64,000 bases of DNA from Moorella humiferrea (GTDB lineage: Bacteria; Bacillota; DSM-521; Neomoorellales; Neomoorellaceae), in assembly GCF_039233145.1 (NCBI RefSeq), contig NZ_CP136419.1:718001-782000 (forward strand), given 5' to 3'. Position 1 is the stretch's first letter, and each line of letters opens with the position of its first letter. The notes under the pieces were generated by a model. It saw only the letters and a program-made list of their open reading frames with translations, was not told the origin of the DNA and ran no database searches. Made by a program: the position numbers and the translations under genes. Below are positions 41,648 through 50,599 of the stretch, one piece after another.

Positions 41648-42619
41648 TTGCGTATTTTAGTAACCGGTGCCGGCGGCTTTATCGGCTCTCACCTTACGGA
41701 AAGACTCGTCAAGGAAGGGCACAAAGTCCGGGCCTTTGTTCATTATAATTCCAGTAATACCTGGGGTTGGCTGGAAGAAAGCGAAGTTAAAGACGATATT
41801 GAAGTCTTTGCCGGTGATATCCGCGATTATGACAGCGTCCGGGCTGCCATGCGGGGAATAGAAGTAGTATTCCACCTTGCAGCCCTGATAGGGATACCCT
41901 ATTCTTACGTCACGCCGGTCGCTTATATCAGGACGAACATCGAAGGCACATATAATATTTGCCAGGCTGCCCGTGAAGAAGGCGTGAGAAGGGTGATCCA
42001 CACTTCTACGTCCGAGGTTTACGGGACGGCCCGGTATGTTCCTATTGATGAAGAGCATCCCCTCCAGGCCCAGTCACCCTATGCCGCCAGCAAGATAGGC
42101 GCCGACCAGCTGTCCCTGAGTTTTTACCGGTCTTTTGACCTGCCGGTAACCGTCGTCCGCCCCTTCAACACCTACGGCCCGCGCCAGTCGGCCAGAGCCG
42201 TTATCCCGGCAATAATCACCCAGCTACTAAGCGGGCAGGAAGAGATCAAGCTGGGCAACCTGGCACCGACGCGGGATTTTAATTTCGTTGCAGACACAGT
42301 TAACGGTTTTATCACAGCCGGGATGGCAACAAATACGGTGGGCGAAGTGGTTAATATCGGCAGCGGCCGGGAAATAAGCATCGGCGATCTGGTTGAGCTG
42401 ATAGGACAACTGATGGGGATAAAGGTAAGAGTACAGGCCGATGCGGAGCGATACCGCCCTGAAGCGAGCGAAGTGGAGCGTTTATGCTGCGATAACCGCA
42501 AAGCCGCTCGGATGGTAGGATGGCGGCCGGAATTCTCTTTAAATGAAGGTCTGGCAATAACAATCGATTGGTTTAAAAATCACCTGGCTTTATATAAAGC
42601 CGGGCAATATAACGTCTAA
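41648..42619 (+). CDS. legB: NAD-dependent 4,6-dehydratase LegB (extended SDR)
   Basis: TTG 41648 with AAGGAAGG eight bases upstream. The 323-residue SDR has NAD motif VTGAGGFIGSHL at the start, STSEVYGTARYVPIDEEHPL with catalytic Ser, and the YxxxK pair (SPYAASKIGADQ). LegB removes water from C4/C6 of a UDP- or GDP-linked N-acetylglucosamine, the first committed step of legionaminic acid synthesis. It starts a run of pathway genes, and LegC follows eleven bases later. Length and active-site residues are complete. UDP versus GDP substrate cannot be read off, but the PtmE-like gene downstream favours GDP. Confidence 0.88.
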   Translation: MRILVTGAGGFIGSHLTERLVKEGHKVRAFVHYNSSNTWGWLEESEVKDDIEVFAGDIRDYDSVRAAMRGIEVVFHLAALIGIPYSYVTPVAYIRTNIEGTYNICQAAREEGVRRVIHTSTSEVYGTARYVPIDEEHPLQAQSPYAASKIGADQLSLSFYRSFDLPVTVVRPFNTYGPRQSARAVIPAIITQLLSGQEEIKLGNLAPTRDFNFVADTVNGFITAGMATNTVGEVVNIGSGREISIGDLVELIGQLMGIKVRVQADAERYRPEASEVERLCCDNRKAARMVGWRPEFSLNEGLAITIDWFKNHLALYKAGQYNV

Positions 42620-42630
42620 GGCGGCGCCTT

Positions 42631-43749
42631 ATGATGCAGGAAGTTAAGATACCCCTGGACTGGCCCGATATCGGCGAGTTAGAAAAGGAGTATGTATTAA
42701 AAGCTCTAGAAAGCGGCTATGTTTCGTCGGCAGGCCCTATGGTGAGGGAGTTTGAAGAACGTTTTGCCGATTATTTGGGCATCAATCATGCAGTGGCCGT
42801 TGTCAACGGCACGGCCGGCCTGCACCTTGCCTTGAAACTACTGGGGATTGGACCAGGGGACGAAGTTATTGTACCCGCCCTTACCTTCATTGCCACGGTG
42901 AATCCGGTCGTATACGTTGGGGCCAGGCCGGTAGTGGTCGACGTTGATCCCTGTACGTGGAACATCGATCCCGCAGCGATAGAAAGAGCGATTACCAAAC
43001 ATACCCGGGCGATAATACCCGTCCACCTCTACGGCAACCCGGCCGATATGGACGCCATCATAGGATTGGCCCGCAAATACGGCTTGTATGTGATCGAAGA
43101 CGCCACCGAAGCTTTAGGTTCGACTTATAAAGGAAAGAAAGCAGGTACTTTCGGCCACATAGGCGTTTTTAGCTTCAACGGCAATAAAATTATCACTACC
43201 GGCGGCGGGGGGATGCTGGTAACAGAGGACCCGGAACTGGCTCGCAGAGCCAGAATCCTGGTCAACCAGGGCAGGGAACCGGGGGAAACCGAGTACGAGC
43301 ATAAAGAGATAGGCTTCAATTACCGCCTGACCAACCTCCAGGCTGCCCTGGGCCTGGCCCAGCTGGAACGCCTGCCGGAATTTTTGGCGGCTAAAAGACG
43401 CAATGCGGCGATTTATCGCCGGGAATTGCGCAATATATCAGGTATTGGCTGGCAGGAGGAGACGCCTGGGGCGGAAAGCAATTGGTGGCTTTTTTCCATA
43501 ACTATTGATGAAGAAGAATACGGGCAGGGTAGACAGAAATTAATGAATCGGTTGCATGAGCAGGGTATTCAAGTTCGTCCCCTATTTAAACCCCTATTCC
43601 GGCAACCATGTTACCATGGTTACACCTTTAATTTATGTCCGGTGGCAGACGAATTGTATCAGAAAGGGATAAACTTGCCAAGTGCAAGTTTCTTAACAGT
43701 TGAGGATATAAATGTTGTTGCTCGAGCTTTGAAAAGCGGGGCGTGCTGA
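42631..43749 (+). CDS. legC: PLP-dependent aminotransferase LegC
   Basis: The 372-residue DegT/DnrJ/EryC1 enzyme has the PLP pocket motifs VVNGTAGLHLALKLLGIGPG, VHLYGNPADMDAIIGLARK, YVIEDATEALGSTYKGKKAG and the Schiff-base Lys in FSFNGNKIITTGGGGML (residue ~185). It aminates the 4-keto sugar made by LegB, giving the 4-amino intermediate for acetylation. The family match is strongest to LegC/PglE-like enzymes, and it is placed immediately after legB. Two tandem start Met codons (MMQE) are present; the first follows a weak site. Confidence 0.88.
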   Translation: MMQEVKIPLDWPDIGELEKEYVLKALESGYVSSAGPMVREFEERFADYLGINHAVAVVNGTAGLHLALKLLGIGPGDEVIVPALTFIATVNPVVYVGARPVVVDVDPCTWNIDPAAIERAITKHTRAIIPVHLYGNPADMDAIIGLARKYGLYVIEDATEALGSTYKGKKAGTFGHIGVFSFNGNKIITTGGGGMLVTEDPELARRARILVNQGREPGETEYEHKEIGFNYRLTNLQAALGLAQLERLPEFLAAKRRNAAIYRRELRNISGIGWQEETPGAESNWWLFSITIDEEEYGQGRQKLMNRLHEQGIQVRPLFKPLFRQPCYHGYTFNLCPVADELYQKGINLPSASFLTVEDINVVARALKSGAC

Positions 43750-43755
43750 TTAATT

Positions 43756-44391
43756 ATGCCTTTACCGATCGTACTTATTGGGGCAGGAGGCCACGCCAAA
43801 GTTGTTGCTGATATAATCAGGAAAACGAGAGCCTATGAAATAATAGGTTGTACAGACCCCTGCAAAGATAATGCCCTGATTTCGTGGGGTATAAAGTATT
43901 TGGGTACGGACGAGATTTTGCCCGATCTACTGCAGACAGGGGTAAACCGGGCGGCTATGGGTATAGCCGGTTTTAATAATACTATTCGCAGAAGGTTATA
44001 TGAAAAAATCCGGGAGTTGGGGTTTAATTTTCCAGTACTTTGTCATCCGGCTGCTAATATAGCTCCGGGAGTAAGGCTGAGCGAGGCATCGATTATTATG
44101 GCTGCCGCTGTAATTAATCCAGATGTCACTATTGGTGAAAACGTGATTATTAATACAGGAGCAATAATCGAGCACGATTGTATAATAGGACATTCGGCAC
44201 AAATTGGTCCCGGGGCGATCCTGTGTGGTGGTGTTATAATCGAGGAAGGAGCTTTTATTGGTGCTGGGGCTTGTATCATCCAGGGTAAAAGAATTGGGCG
44301 GGGTGCCATAATAGGGAGCGGGGCAATAGTAATCCAAGATGTGCCTGCAGGTGTGACTGTGGTTGGCAATCCGGCCAGGATCAAACCTTAA
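43756..44391 (+). CDS. NeuD/LegH-type sugar O/N-acyltransferase
   Basis: The 211-residue protein opens with PIVLIGAGGHAKVVADIIRK (the PglD_N nucleotide-sugar-binding motif) and ends in about ten left-handed beta-helix hexapeptide repeats (IIMAAAVINPDVTIGENVII, GAIIEHDCIIGHSAQIGPGA, GAIVIQDVPAGVTVVGNPAR). Such enzymes use acetyl-CoA (or another acyl-CoA) to acylate the 4-amino sugar, giving UDP- or GDP-diNAcBac-type sugar. It lies six bases after legC, so it is very probably the LegH step. The transferred acyl group is inferred. Confidence 0.85.
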   Translation: MPLPIVLIGAGGHAKVVADIIRKTRAYEIIGCTDPCKDNALISWGIKYLGTDEILPDLLQTGVNRAAMGIAGFNNTIRRRLYEKIRELGFNFPVLCHPAANIAPGVRLSEASIIMAAAVINPDVTIGENVIINTGAIIEHDCIIGHSAQIGPGAILCGGVIIEEGAFIGAGACIIQGKRIGRGAIIGSGAIVIQDVPAGVTVVGNPARIKP

Positions 44392-44412
44392 ATTTTAGAG
44401 GTGAGGCTATTA

Positions 44413-45081
44413 ATGGGAGCTAAAGTTCTTGTTATAGCACCCCACCCTGATGATGAAACCCTGGGAGCCGGTGGTACGTTACTGCGCCATATTGCCAGCG
44501 GGGATGAAGTTTACTGGTGTGTAGTCACCCATGCCTTTGCCGACTCTACTGAAGCCTATTGTAAAGAAAGGATGTTGATGATTGAAAAGGTGAGCCGGGC
44601 TTATGGCTTTGCTAAATATTTCCTCCTTGGTTTTCCGGCTGCGGCTTTAGAAACCGTACCTATGCGGCGCATTATCGATGCGTTATCGAAAGTTATTCAA
44701 GAAATAAAGCCGGAGATAGTCTATAGCGTGGGGGATAGCGACGTTAATACAGATCACGATGTAGTTTATCGCGCCCTTATGGTAGCCACCAAGCCGGTTT
44801 ATACGCCTTTCATCCAAGAAATTCTGCTTTACGAAGTTCCATCAAGTACAAACTGGGCGTTCCCAGAAAAGAGTGTTCGCTTTCAACCTAATATATTTGT
44901 TGATATTTCTAGATTTATAGAGAGAAAGATAACAATAATGCGCTATTTTGGGGAAGAAATAAAAACATTTCCGCATGCGCGCAGTGAAGAAGGTGTAACA
45001 GCTTTAGCTATATTTCGTGGTGTTCAAGTAGGTATAACCCAAGCTGAGGGGTTTAGATTAATTAGGAAGATGATTCGGTAA
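44413..45081 (+). CDS. PIG-L/LmbE-family deacetylase
   Basis: ATG 44413 is chosen over GTG 44401, which overlaps the GAGGTGAG ribosome site. The 222-residue protein starts with the Zn-binding PHPDDETLGAGGTLLRH (His-x-x-Asp-Asp), with a further motif NTDHDVVYRALMVATKP carrying His ligands. PIG-L enzymes remove acetyl groups from N-acetylated sugars. It lies just after the acyltransferase and before the AT-rich tailoring genes, so it may expose an amine for another substituent on the nonulosonate or its precursor. Confidence 0.85.
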   Translation: MGAKVLVIAPHPDDETLGAGGTLLRHIASGDEVYWCVVTHAFADSTEAYCKERMLMIEKVSRAYGFAKYFLLGFPAAALETVPMRRIIDALSKVIQEIKPEIVYSVGDSDVNTDHDVVYRALMVATKPVYTPFIQEILLYEVPSSTNWAFPEKSVRFQPNIFVDISRFIERKITIMRYFGEEIKTFPHARSEEGVTALAIFRGVQVGITQAEGFRLIRKMIR

Positions 45082-45110
45082 GATTCATATATGGGGGTAA
45101 ATAACCAGCC

Positions 45111-46106
45111 ATGTATGATGTAACAGAGGAAGTTTTATGGGCAGATAAACTCGAGGTTTCATTATTACCGCGTACGATCAATCTTGAGTTTACTAATAGA
45201 TGCAATTTAAGATGTGATTTTTGCATAAACCATCAACCAACGTTTAGGGAAAAGGGGGATTTGCCGGAGCATATTTTAGATAATCTTATTATAGAATTAC
45301 CACCAAGCACTGAAATTTCTATATGTGGTGTAGGGGAGCCGACCCTCCACCCAAAGTTTAGTAGATACTTAGAAAAACTAAGTTCTCATTTCACTAACCT
45401 CTCGTTAGTGACCAATGGTCAAAACCTTACACCAGCAATCATTGATAGTGTTATAGCTTCCAATATTAATAAAGTGATTGTTTCCCTTGACTATTTTTCC
45501 GAAGAAACGTATAAAATGCGTAAAGGTGGAGACCTCGAACATGTTTGTCAGGGAATTAAAGAGTTATTTGCTGCTAGAAAAAATATTAAAAATAAGTTAT
45601 CTATCCAAATAAACATGTTAGCACAAAAAAACCAAGAATCGGAAATTGAGAGGGCGATTTCATTCTTTAATCAATTTTTAGGACCAAAAGATTGCATATA
45701 TACAAGGTCAATTAAGACTTTAGCTGGGCAGGTTAAAGTATCAACTATGACTGAGGATTCTTGGCTGGGATTAGAAAAATTTAAAGAAGATTTATCTAAA
45801 CGGATAGATACTTCTAAGTTTGTTGTGGAAAATTGGTGTAGGTTGTTAAAACTAAAGGGACCCATTGAAAAAAGGAAAGCATGTCGGCATCCATATAAAT
45901 ACTGTATGATCTTATGGGATGGTACAGTTGTCGGATGTTGTATTGATTTTAATGGCCACTTAAAGATGGGAAACCTTAACAATGAAAGTCTATATGAGAT
46001 TTGGACAGGTGAAAGGTATAATCGTTTTAGACGCGCTATGGAAAAGTTGGATTTCAGAAAATATAAGTTATGCGAAAGCTGCGAGGAATGGTATAAATGC
46101 ATATAA
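45111..46106 (+). CDS. radical SAM/SPASM-type protein
   Basis: The 331-residue protein has the radical SAM cluster NRCNLRCDFCINH (Cys-x3-Cys-x2-Cys) near residue 30 and the usual ICGVGEPTLHPKF and SLVTNGQNLT motifs. The C-terminus carries a SPASM-like auxiliary cluster: CRHPYKYCMILWDGTVVGCC and CESCEEWYKC. Radical SAM enzymes with this extension modify peptides or act as radical-based epimerases, dehydrogenases or amino-sugar enzymes. The codon use is strikingly AT-rich. It overlaps the next gene by ten bases. Substrate unknown; the setting suggests a sugar of the nonulosonate route. Confidence 0.85.
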   Translation: MYDVTEEVLWADKLEVSLLPRTINLEFTNRCNLRCDFCINHQPTFREKGDLPEHILDNLIIELPPSTEISICGVGEPTLHPKFSRYLEKLSSHFTNLSLVTNGQNLTPAIIDSVIASNINKVIVSLDYFSEETYKMRKGGDLEHVCQGIKELFAARKNIKNKLSIQINMLAQKNQESEIERAISFFNQFLGPKDCIYTRSIKTLAGQVKVSTMTEDSWLGLEKFKEDLSKRIDTSKFVVENWCRLLKLKGPIEKRKACRHPYKYCMILWDGTVVGCCIDFNGHLKMGNLNNESLYEIWTGERYNRFRRAMEKLDFRKYKLCESCEEWYKCI

Positions 46107-47602
46107 GCCCAAAACAGATATATATATACATTTTAAGTAATCCAGATGAAAATAATTGGCGAGGGGTACCTTCTCCTTTTTGGAATCAAATAGGTAGTTT
46201 GTGGCAAATTGAATTATTGCTTCATAGATTAGCTTTAATAAAGTTTAGTCATCGTGTTATAATTTCATTACCCAATGGGTATACCGATGCGCGATTAGGA
46301 GAATTAATTCCAAAATATAATTGCCAAATTAAATTTGGAACGCGCTCTTTGTTAGAAAGAGAAAAAGAAATTATAGACTCCTTAAACCCTCAAGATCTAG
46401 CATTATTTTTTAAAGTTGAACACGCTTTAGTAGATTATATAGAGATAAATGACCTATTATCGATCCTAGCTAATGATAGTTGTAAAGAAATCCAATTATG
46501 TGGGTTTATACCTGGCACAATGCCATATAAAATTGTGTATGGTTCGGGTAACGGTATGAAGCTTATTGAGAGTAATAAATTAGATAATATGAGATTTGGG
46601 GCAGAAATATCCGATAATGATAAAATACGAAGTTTCTCATGGATTGCAAGCAAATTGGGTTCGCGAATTTTAGATATAACAATTGAACAGTTGAGTTCAT
46701 TTCTTCAAGAAAATAGAATAAGTATTATGTTTTTCGGTGAAGAAATAGATTATGAAACTATAGATCGATGTGATTTTTGTGGAGGGGGTCTAGATTATCT
46801 TCCGATATCCAACACATTACCTATAAACTCTTTCATTCCATGTGATAGATCATATTACATGAATTGTAGAAATTGTGGGTTAGTACATCTTAACCCACGT
46901 CCTTCAAAAAATTATCTGAGTCTCTTATATAACTCAAATTATGCTGTGGAACGTTCAGGGAAAGCTCTTTTATCAAGGCATAAAAATTGGCAATGGGTCT
47001 TAAAAAAGTTACCTCGAAAACAGAATTTTAGCTTACTGGACGTCGGCGGTAACAGTGGTGAATTCGGAGAATTTTTGGATAAAAAAATTTGTGAATATCA
47101 TTTAACAGATATAAGTGATTCAGCATGTTCATTAGCGAGTGCCAAGGGTATATTAGCTTTTCAAGGAAGATTTGATGAGATTGATTTCCCTAGAAAATAT
47201 GATTTTATAACTATGTTCGAGTTACTGGAACACCTTCCTCTTGCAAACATAAAAAAATACTTATATAAAGCGGCTTCATTGGTTAAACCCGGCGGTAGTA
47301 TTTTCATCAGTACGCCAAATCACGATAGTTTACTTAATAAACATTTTGGATTAGCTTATGCAGCCGTTCCTTACCATTACTATTTATTTTCAGCCAGTAC
47401 ATTGAAACGGATAGTAGAAAGGTCAATAGGGTGTAAGACTTCAATAGAAGAAACATGTTGTAATTTAGTGAACCTGTGGGGGTGGAAAGAACATTGGGAA
47501 CATTTTGTTTTAGGGAAGGATAAAAGGAAATTAGCTTCAAACCTCAATGTAAACAATTATCAATTTTTAGATGATGATTTATTGCTACAAATAAAATTGT
47601 AA
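46097..47602 (+). CDS. nucleotidyltransferase-like / methyltransferase fusion
   Basis: Two parts. Residues ~1-200 resemble a degenerate GT-A or cytidylyltransferase-type fold (IGSLWQIELLLHRLALIKFS, LEREKEIIDSL, LALFFKVEHALVDYIEINDL) but lack the usual start motif LPGK. Residues ~220-500 hold a zinc-ribbon-like CDFCGG and NCRNCGLVHLNPRPS, then a class I SAM methyltransferase: SLLDVGGNSGEFGEFLDKK, MFELLEHLPLANIKKYL, LVKPGGSIFISTPNHD. Such CxxC-methyltransferase modules are common in O-antigen clusters. The fusion could methylate a nucleotide-activated sugar. It overlaps the radical SAM gene. Confidence 0.75.
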   Translation: MHISPKQIYIYILSNPDENNWRGVPSPFWNQIGSLWQIELLLHRLALIKFSHRVIISLPNGYTDARLGELIPKYNCQIKFGTRSLLEREKEIIDSLNPQDLALFFKVEHALVDYIEINDLLSILANDSCKEIQLCGFIPGTMPYKIVYGSGNGMKLIESNKLDNMRFGAEISDNDKIRSFSWIASKLGSRILDITIEQLSSFLQENRISIMFFGEEIDYETIDRCDFCGGGLDYLPISNTLPINSFIPCDRSYYMNCRNCGLVHLNPRPSKNYLSLLYNSNYAVERSGKALLSRHKNWQWVLKKLPRKQNFSLLDVGGNSGEFGEFLDKKICEYHLTDISDSACSLASAKGILAFQGRFDEIDFPRKYDFITMFELLEHLPLANIKKYLYKAASLVKPGGSIFISTPNHDSLLNKHFGLAYAAVPYHYYLFSASTLKRIVERSIGCKTSIEETCCNLVNLWGWKEHWEHFVLGKDKRKLASNLNVNNYQFLDDDLLLQIKL

Positions 47603-47620
47603 ACATCAAGGGATAAAAAG

Positions 47621-48664
47621 ATGAATAACCGGGTGAGGATACTTCTCACAGCCACAGGTGGGTTGGCGGGATATTCCCACTACCATCTTCTTAAGCGCAT
47701 CCAGGCTTTTCAAGTAGAGGTAGTAGCAGCCGATATAAATAATAGTTTCAACTATACGACCTTTACTGGCGAAACCCTGGAGATTATTCCAAGAGGGGAA
47801 GAGGAAGGGTTTATTGATGCCCTGCTTAAAATCTGTATCAAAAAAGGAGTCAATGTCGTCTTCCCGTGTAGCTCCAATGAACTTGTGCCTCTAGCGAGAA
47901 ATAGGGATCTTTTTAAACGTCATGGAGTTGTTGCAGCCGTTCCCCATAATCCCATAGAATTAGCGGTGGCTTGCGATAAGCTGAGTGCCTTGGACAGAGT
48001 AGCTCAACAACCAGTGCTTGCCAACTTTGTCCCTAGATACTGTCGTCTAAGTAACAAAGTTGACTTGTACCATGCTGCCTATAAGCTAGGCTACCCCCAC
48101 GAAAAAGTAGTATTTAAATCCCGTTTTGCCCAGGGAGGCCGGGGGATGATCTTGTTGGGAAAGCCAACAAAGGACGAGTGGCTGAGCAGCAAACATGGGG
48201 GAGCGATGCCCTTAGAATGGCTGGACTTGCTTGTAGAAAAGAACGACCTCGCACAATATTTTGTTATGGAATACCTGCCAGGTAAAGAGTACAGCGTTGA
48301 CGTATTGTGTTATGAAGGGAAGGCGGAGATTATTATACCCAGGGAGCGAAAAGTGGTTGTGGATGGCAAGGCGGCTGTCAGCAGGCTGGTATGGCATGAG
48401 GGATTGCTAGCCTGTGTAAGGGAATTAATCAAACTGTTCAATCTGTCCTACATTGTGAACCTCCAGTTTAAAGAAGATAAATGTGGACAACCCAAGCTTT
48501 TAGAAATAAATGCGCGGGTCCCTGGTACTCTGGCTGCCGACCTAGCGGGAGGCATCAATATGTTCGAGGAAGCCCTAAATTTAATCTACTATGGGCGAGT
48601 TAAAAACCGTGAGGTGCGTTGGGGAACAGAATGCGGTCGCTTTTTCCAGGAGCTTTACCGGTAA
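47621..48664 (+). CDS. ATP-grasp ligase
   Basis: The 347-residue protein has the carbamoyl-phosphate-synthase-like N-domain (RILLTATGGLAGYSHYHLLK) and the ATP-grasp fold: VVFKSRFAQGGRGMILL (glycine-rich ATP loop), QYFVMEYLPGKEYSVDVLCY and the Mg-binding LLEINARVPGTL near the end. ATP-grasp enzymes join a carboxylate to an amine through an acyl-phosphate. Here it may attach an amino acid or acyl unit to an amino group of the sugar, perhaps the amine exposed by the PIG-L enzyme. It overlaps the PHP gene. Confidence 0.82.
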   Translation: MNNRVRILLTATGGLAGYSHYHLLKRIQAFQVEVVAADINNSFNYTTFTGETLEIIPRGEEEGFIDALLKICIKKGVNVVFPCSSNELVPLARNRDLFKRHGVVAAVPHNPIELAVACDKLSALDRVAQQPVLANFVPRYCRLSNKVDLYHAAYKLGYPHEKVVFKSRFAQGGRGMILLGKPTKDEWLSSKHGGAMPLEWLDLLVEKNDLAQYFVMEYLPGKEYSVDVLCYEGKAEIIIPRERKVVVDGKAAVSRLVWHEGLLACVRELIKLFNLSYIVNLQFKEDKCGQPKLLEINARVPGTLAADLAGGINMFEEALNLIYYGRVKNREVRWGTECGRFFQELYR

Positions 48665-49383
48665 TAGCAGATAACCACATACATTCAACTTTTTCCGATG
48701 GCCAAGATGAGCCGGAGGATATGATACGAGCCGCTTTATCTCTAGGAATAAGATGTCTTTGCTTTACTGATCATGCACGCAAAGAAAGTGATTATATTCC
48801 AACCTATTTGGAAGAACTTGAAAAGTTAAAGAAAAAGTATAGAGATAGGGATATCACAATTGGAAAGGGACTGGAAGTAAAGTTTATTGACGAGCAAGGA
48901 AATATCGATTTTAATTTATTGTGGGCTCATAGAATCGATAATTTAATTATTTCCTTCCATGAATTTCCTGGCGAAGTTTATCAAAATAAAGGACAGCTTG
49001 AATTTAAAAAAACATGGTTTGAAACTTTAAGAGGCTTTACTAGAAAGCATTTAATTATACTTAAACAAGAAAATCCCAAGCTAAGAGTAATTCTGGGTCA
49101 TCCTTTTAGTATGTGGTTAAAGCTCGGGTTATTTCCAGAACAGAATGAAGTTAGCAGATTAATAGCGCTTGCTAACCAGGCGGGCTTTGGATTGGAAATC
49201 AATGTTAACCCAAAGCATCGTTTAAATGATGAATATATCCAGCTTATTGTTAACTCATGTTCTATTATTAGCTGGGGCACAGACTCTCATTCTTGCCTGG
49301 AACTAGCAAATAATTCGTCTAGCTTGCTAGAAGCCAGACAATTATATGGAGGTATAAAATCAGGTTATTATGACCCGGCGTAA
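48631..49383 (+). CDS. PHP-domain hydrolase
   Basis: ATG 48631 (GGGG upstream); earlier TTG at 48619 lacks a clear site. The 250-residue protein shows the PHP metal motifs: DNHIHSTFSDG (His-x-His and Asp), LCFTDHARKES (Asp-His), LEVKFIDEQ, VILGHPFSMW (His) and GTDSHSCLEL (Asp-x-His). PHP proteins are trinuclear metal phosphoesterases, such as histidinol-phosphatase. A phosphatase step would fit removal of a phosphate from a sugar intermediate. The ATP-grasp gene overlaps its start, and its end overlaps neuC by 14 bases. Confidence 0.83.
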   Translation: MRSLFPGALPVIADNHIHSTFSDGQDEPEDMIRAALSLGIRCLCFTDHARKESDYIPTYLEELEKLKKKYRDRDITIGKGLEVKFIDEQGNIDFNLLWAHRIDNLIISFHEFPGEVYQNKGQLEFKKTWFETLRGFTRKHLIILKQENPKLRVILGHPFSMWLKLGLFPEQNEVSRLIALANQAGFGLEINVNPKHRLNDEYIQLIVNSCSIISWGTDSHSCLELANNSSSLLEARQLYGGIKSGYYDPA

Positions 49384-50599
49384 GGTAATGGTAGTAACAG
49401 GTATTCGATCTGAGTATTTTTTGTTAGAGCCTTTATTAGAGGGAATTGAAGCCTCATCTAAACTAGAACTTATAATTGTGGCAACAGGAGCTCATCTTAG
49501 TCCCCGCTATGGTTATACATTAGATCAAATTAAGAATAGGTTCAATGATGTAGAAACTATACTATCCCTATTTGATACAGATGAATTGATAGGAAGAGTA
49601 AAAGGGCTGGGGTTAATTACAATGGAGCTTGCTGAAATTGTAAGGCGACGGAAGCCTGACTTTTTACTTGTGCTGGGTGACCGCGAGGAATCCCTTGCAG
49701 TGGCTACCGTAGGTAATTATTTGAATATTCCTGTCGTACATCTGGGCGGAGGGGATCGGGTAATAGGAAATGTAGACGACCATGTACGCCATGCGGTTAC
49801 TAAAATGGCTCATTTACATTGCCCTTTTACGGTTCAGAGCGGACGGCGTATCCTGCAGATGGGCGAGGAAAAATGGCGCGTAACTGTAACTGGCTCTCCA
49901 GGGCTTGATGCCATAAAATCACTACCCGACCTTTCTTTAGAGGAACTGGAAACCAGTTTAGGTATCTCTTTGGGTGCCAAGTATTTTGTTTTACTCCAGC
50001 ATCCTATCTCTTCTGAGTTTAGTGAAGGAGCCTCCCAGATAGATGTTACCTTACAAGCTATAGTTAAGGTAGGGCTACCAACTGTAATTATCAAGCCAAA
50101 TTCCGATCCCGGAACTCGACGGATGATAGAGGTTATTGATGAATATGTACGTAAATATACTTTTTTGCGGGCATATACTAATTTACCGCGCCTACAATTT
50201 GTAAATCTTTTGCGTCATGCTGTTGCTTTAGTTGGTAACTCCAGTGCAGGTATCCATGAAGCCCCTTTTCTTCATTTGCCAGCAGTAAATATCGGTAACC
50301 GGCAAAAAGAGCGAGAACATTCTAACAACATTATATTTGTACCTTTTGATGTTGACACAATTGCTATGGTGCTAGAAAAGCTTGCGTTTGACACTGAATA
50401 CCGTTTACAATTTTCCAAGTGCATTTCTATTTATGGGGACGGGAATGCGGTTCCACGTATTGTCCACTTATTAGAGAGTGTAGAGATAGATCGCAAATTG
50501 CTTTATAAAGATTTTATTGATCTTCCTGAAGATAACTGGGAGTGGGGAAATGGGGAACCAGAATGTTTTTATAATAGCCGAAGCGGGCATCAACCATAA
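49370..50599 (+). CDS. neuC: hydrolysing UDP-GlcNAc-type 2-epimerase NeuC/LegG
   Basis: The 409-residue protein has the family motifs: VTGIRSEYFLLEPLLEGI, LVLGDREESLAVATVGNYL, VVHLGGGDRVIGNVDDHVRH, then the UDP-binding VGNSSAGIHEAPFLHLPAVN, IGNRQKEREHSNNI. It inverts C2 of the acylated sugar and releases the nucleotide, giving the free 6-deoxy-mannosamine-type sugar for NeuB. The stop lies inside the neuB coding region. Its codon use is AT-rich like the tailoring genes, so it may have been imported with them. Confidence 0.88.
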   Translation: MTRRKVMVVTGIRSEYFLLEPLLEGIEASSKLELIIVATGAHLSPRYGYTLDQIKNRFNDVETILSLFDTDELIGRVKGLGLITMELAEIVRRRKPDFLLVLGDREESLAVATVGNYLNIPVVHLGGGDRVIGNVDDHVRHAVTKMAHLHCPFTVQSGRRILQMGEEKWRVTVTGSPGLDAIKSLPDLSLEELETSLGISLGAKYFVLLQHPISSEFSEGASQIDVTLQAIVKVGLPTVIIKPNSDPGTRRMIEVIDEYVRKYTFLRAYTNLPRLQFVNLLRHAVALVGNSSAGIHEAPFLHLPAVNIGNRQKEREHSNNIIFVPFDVDTIAMVLEKLAFDTEYRLQFSKCISIYGDGNAVPRIVHLLESVEIDRKLLYKDFIDLPEDNWEWGNGEPECFYNSRSGHQP

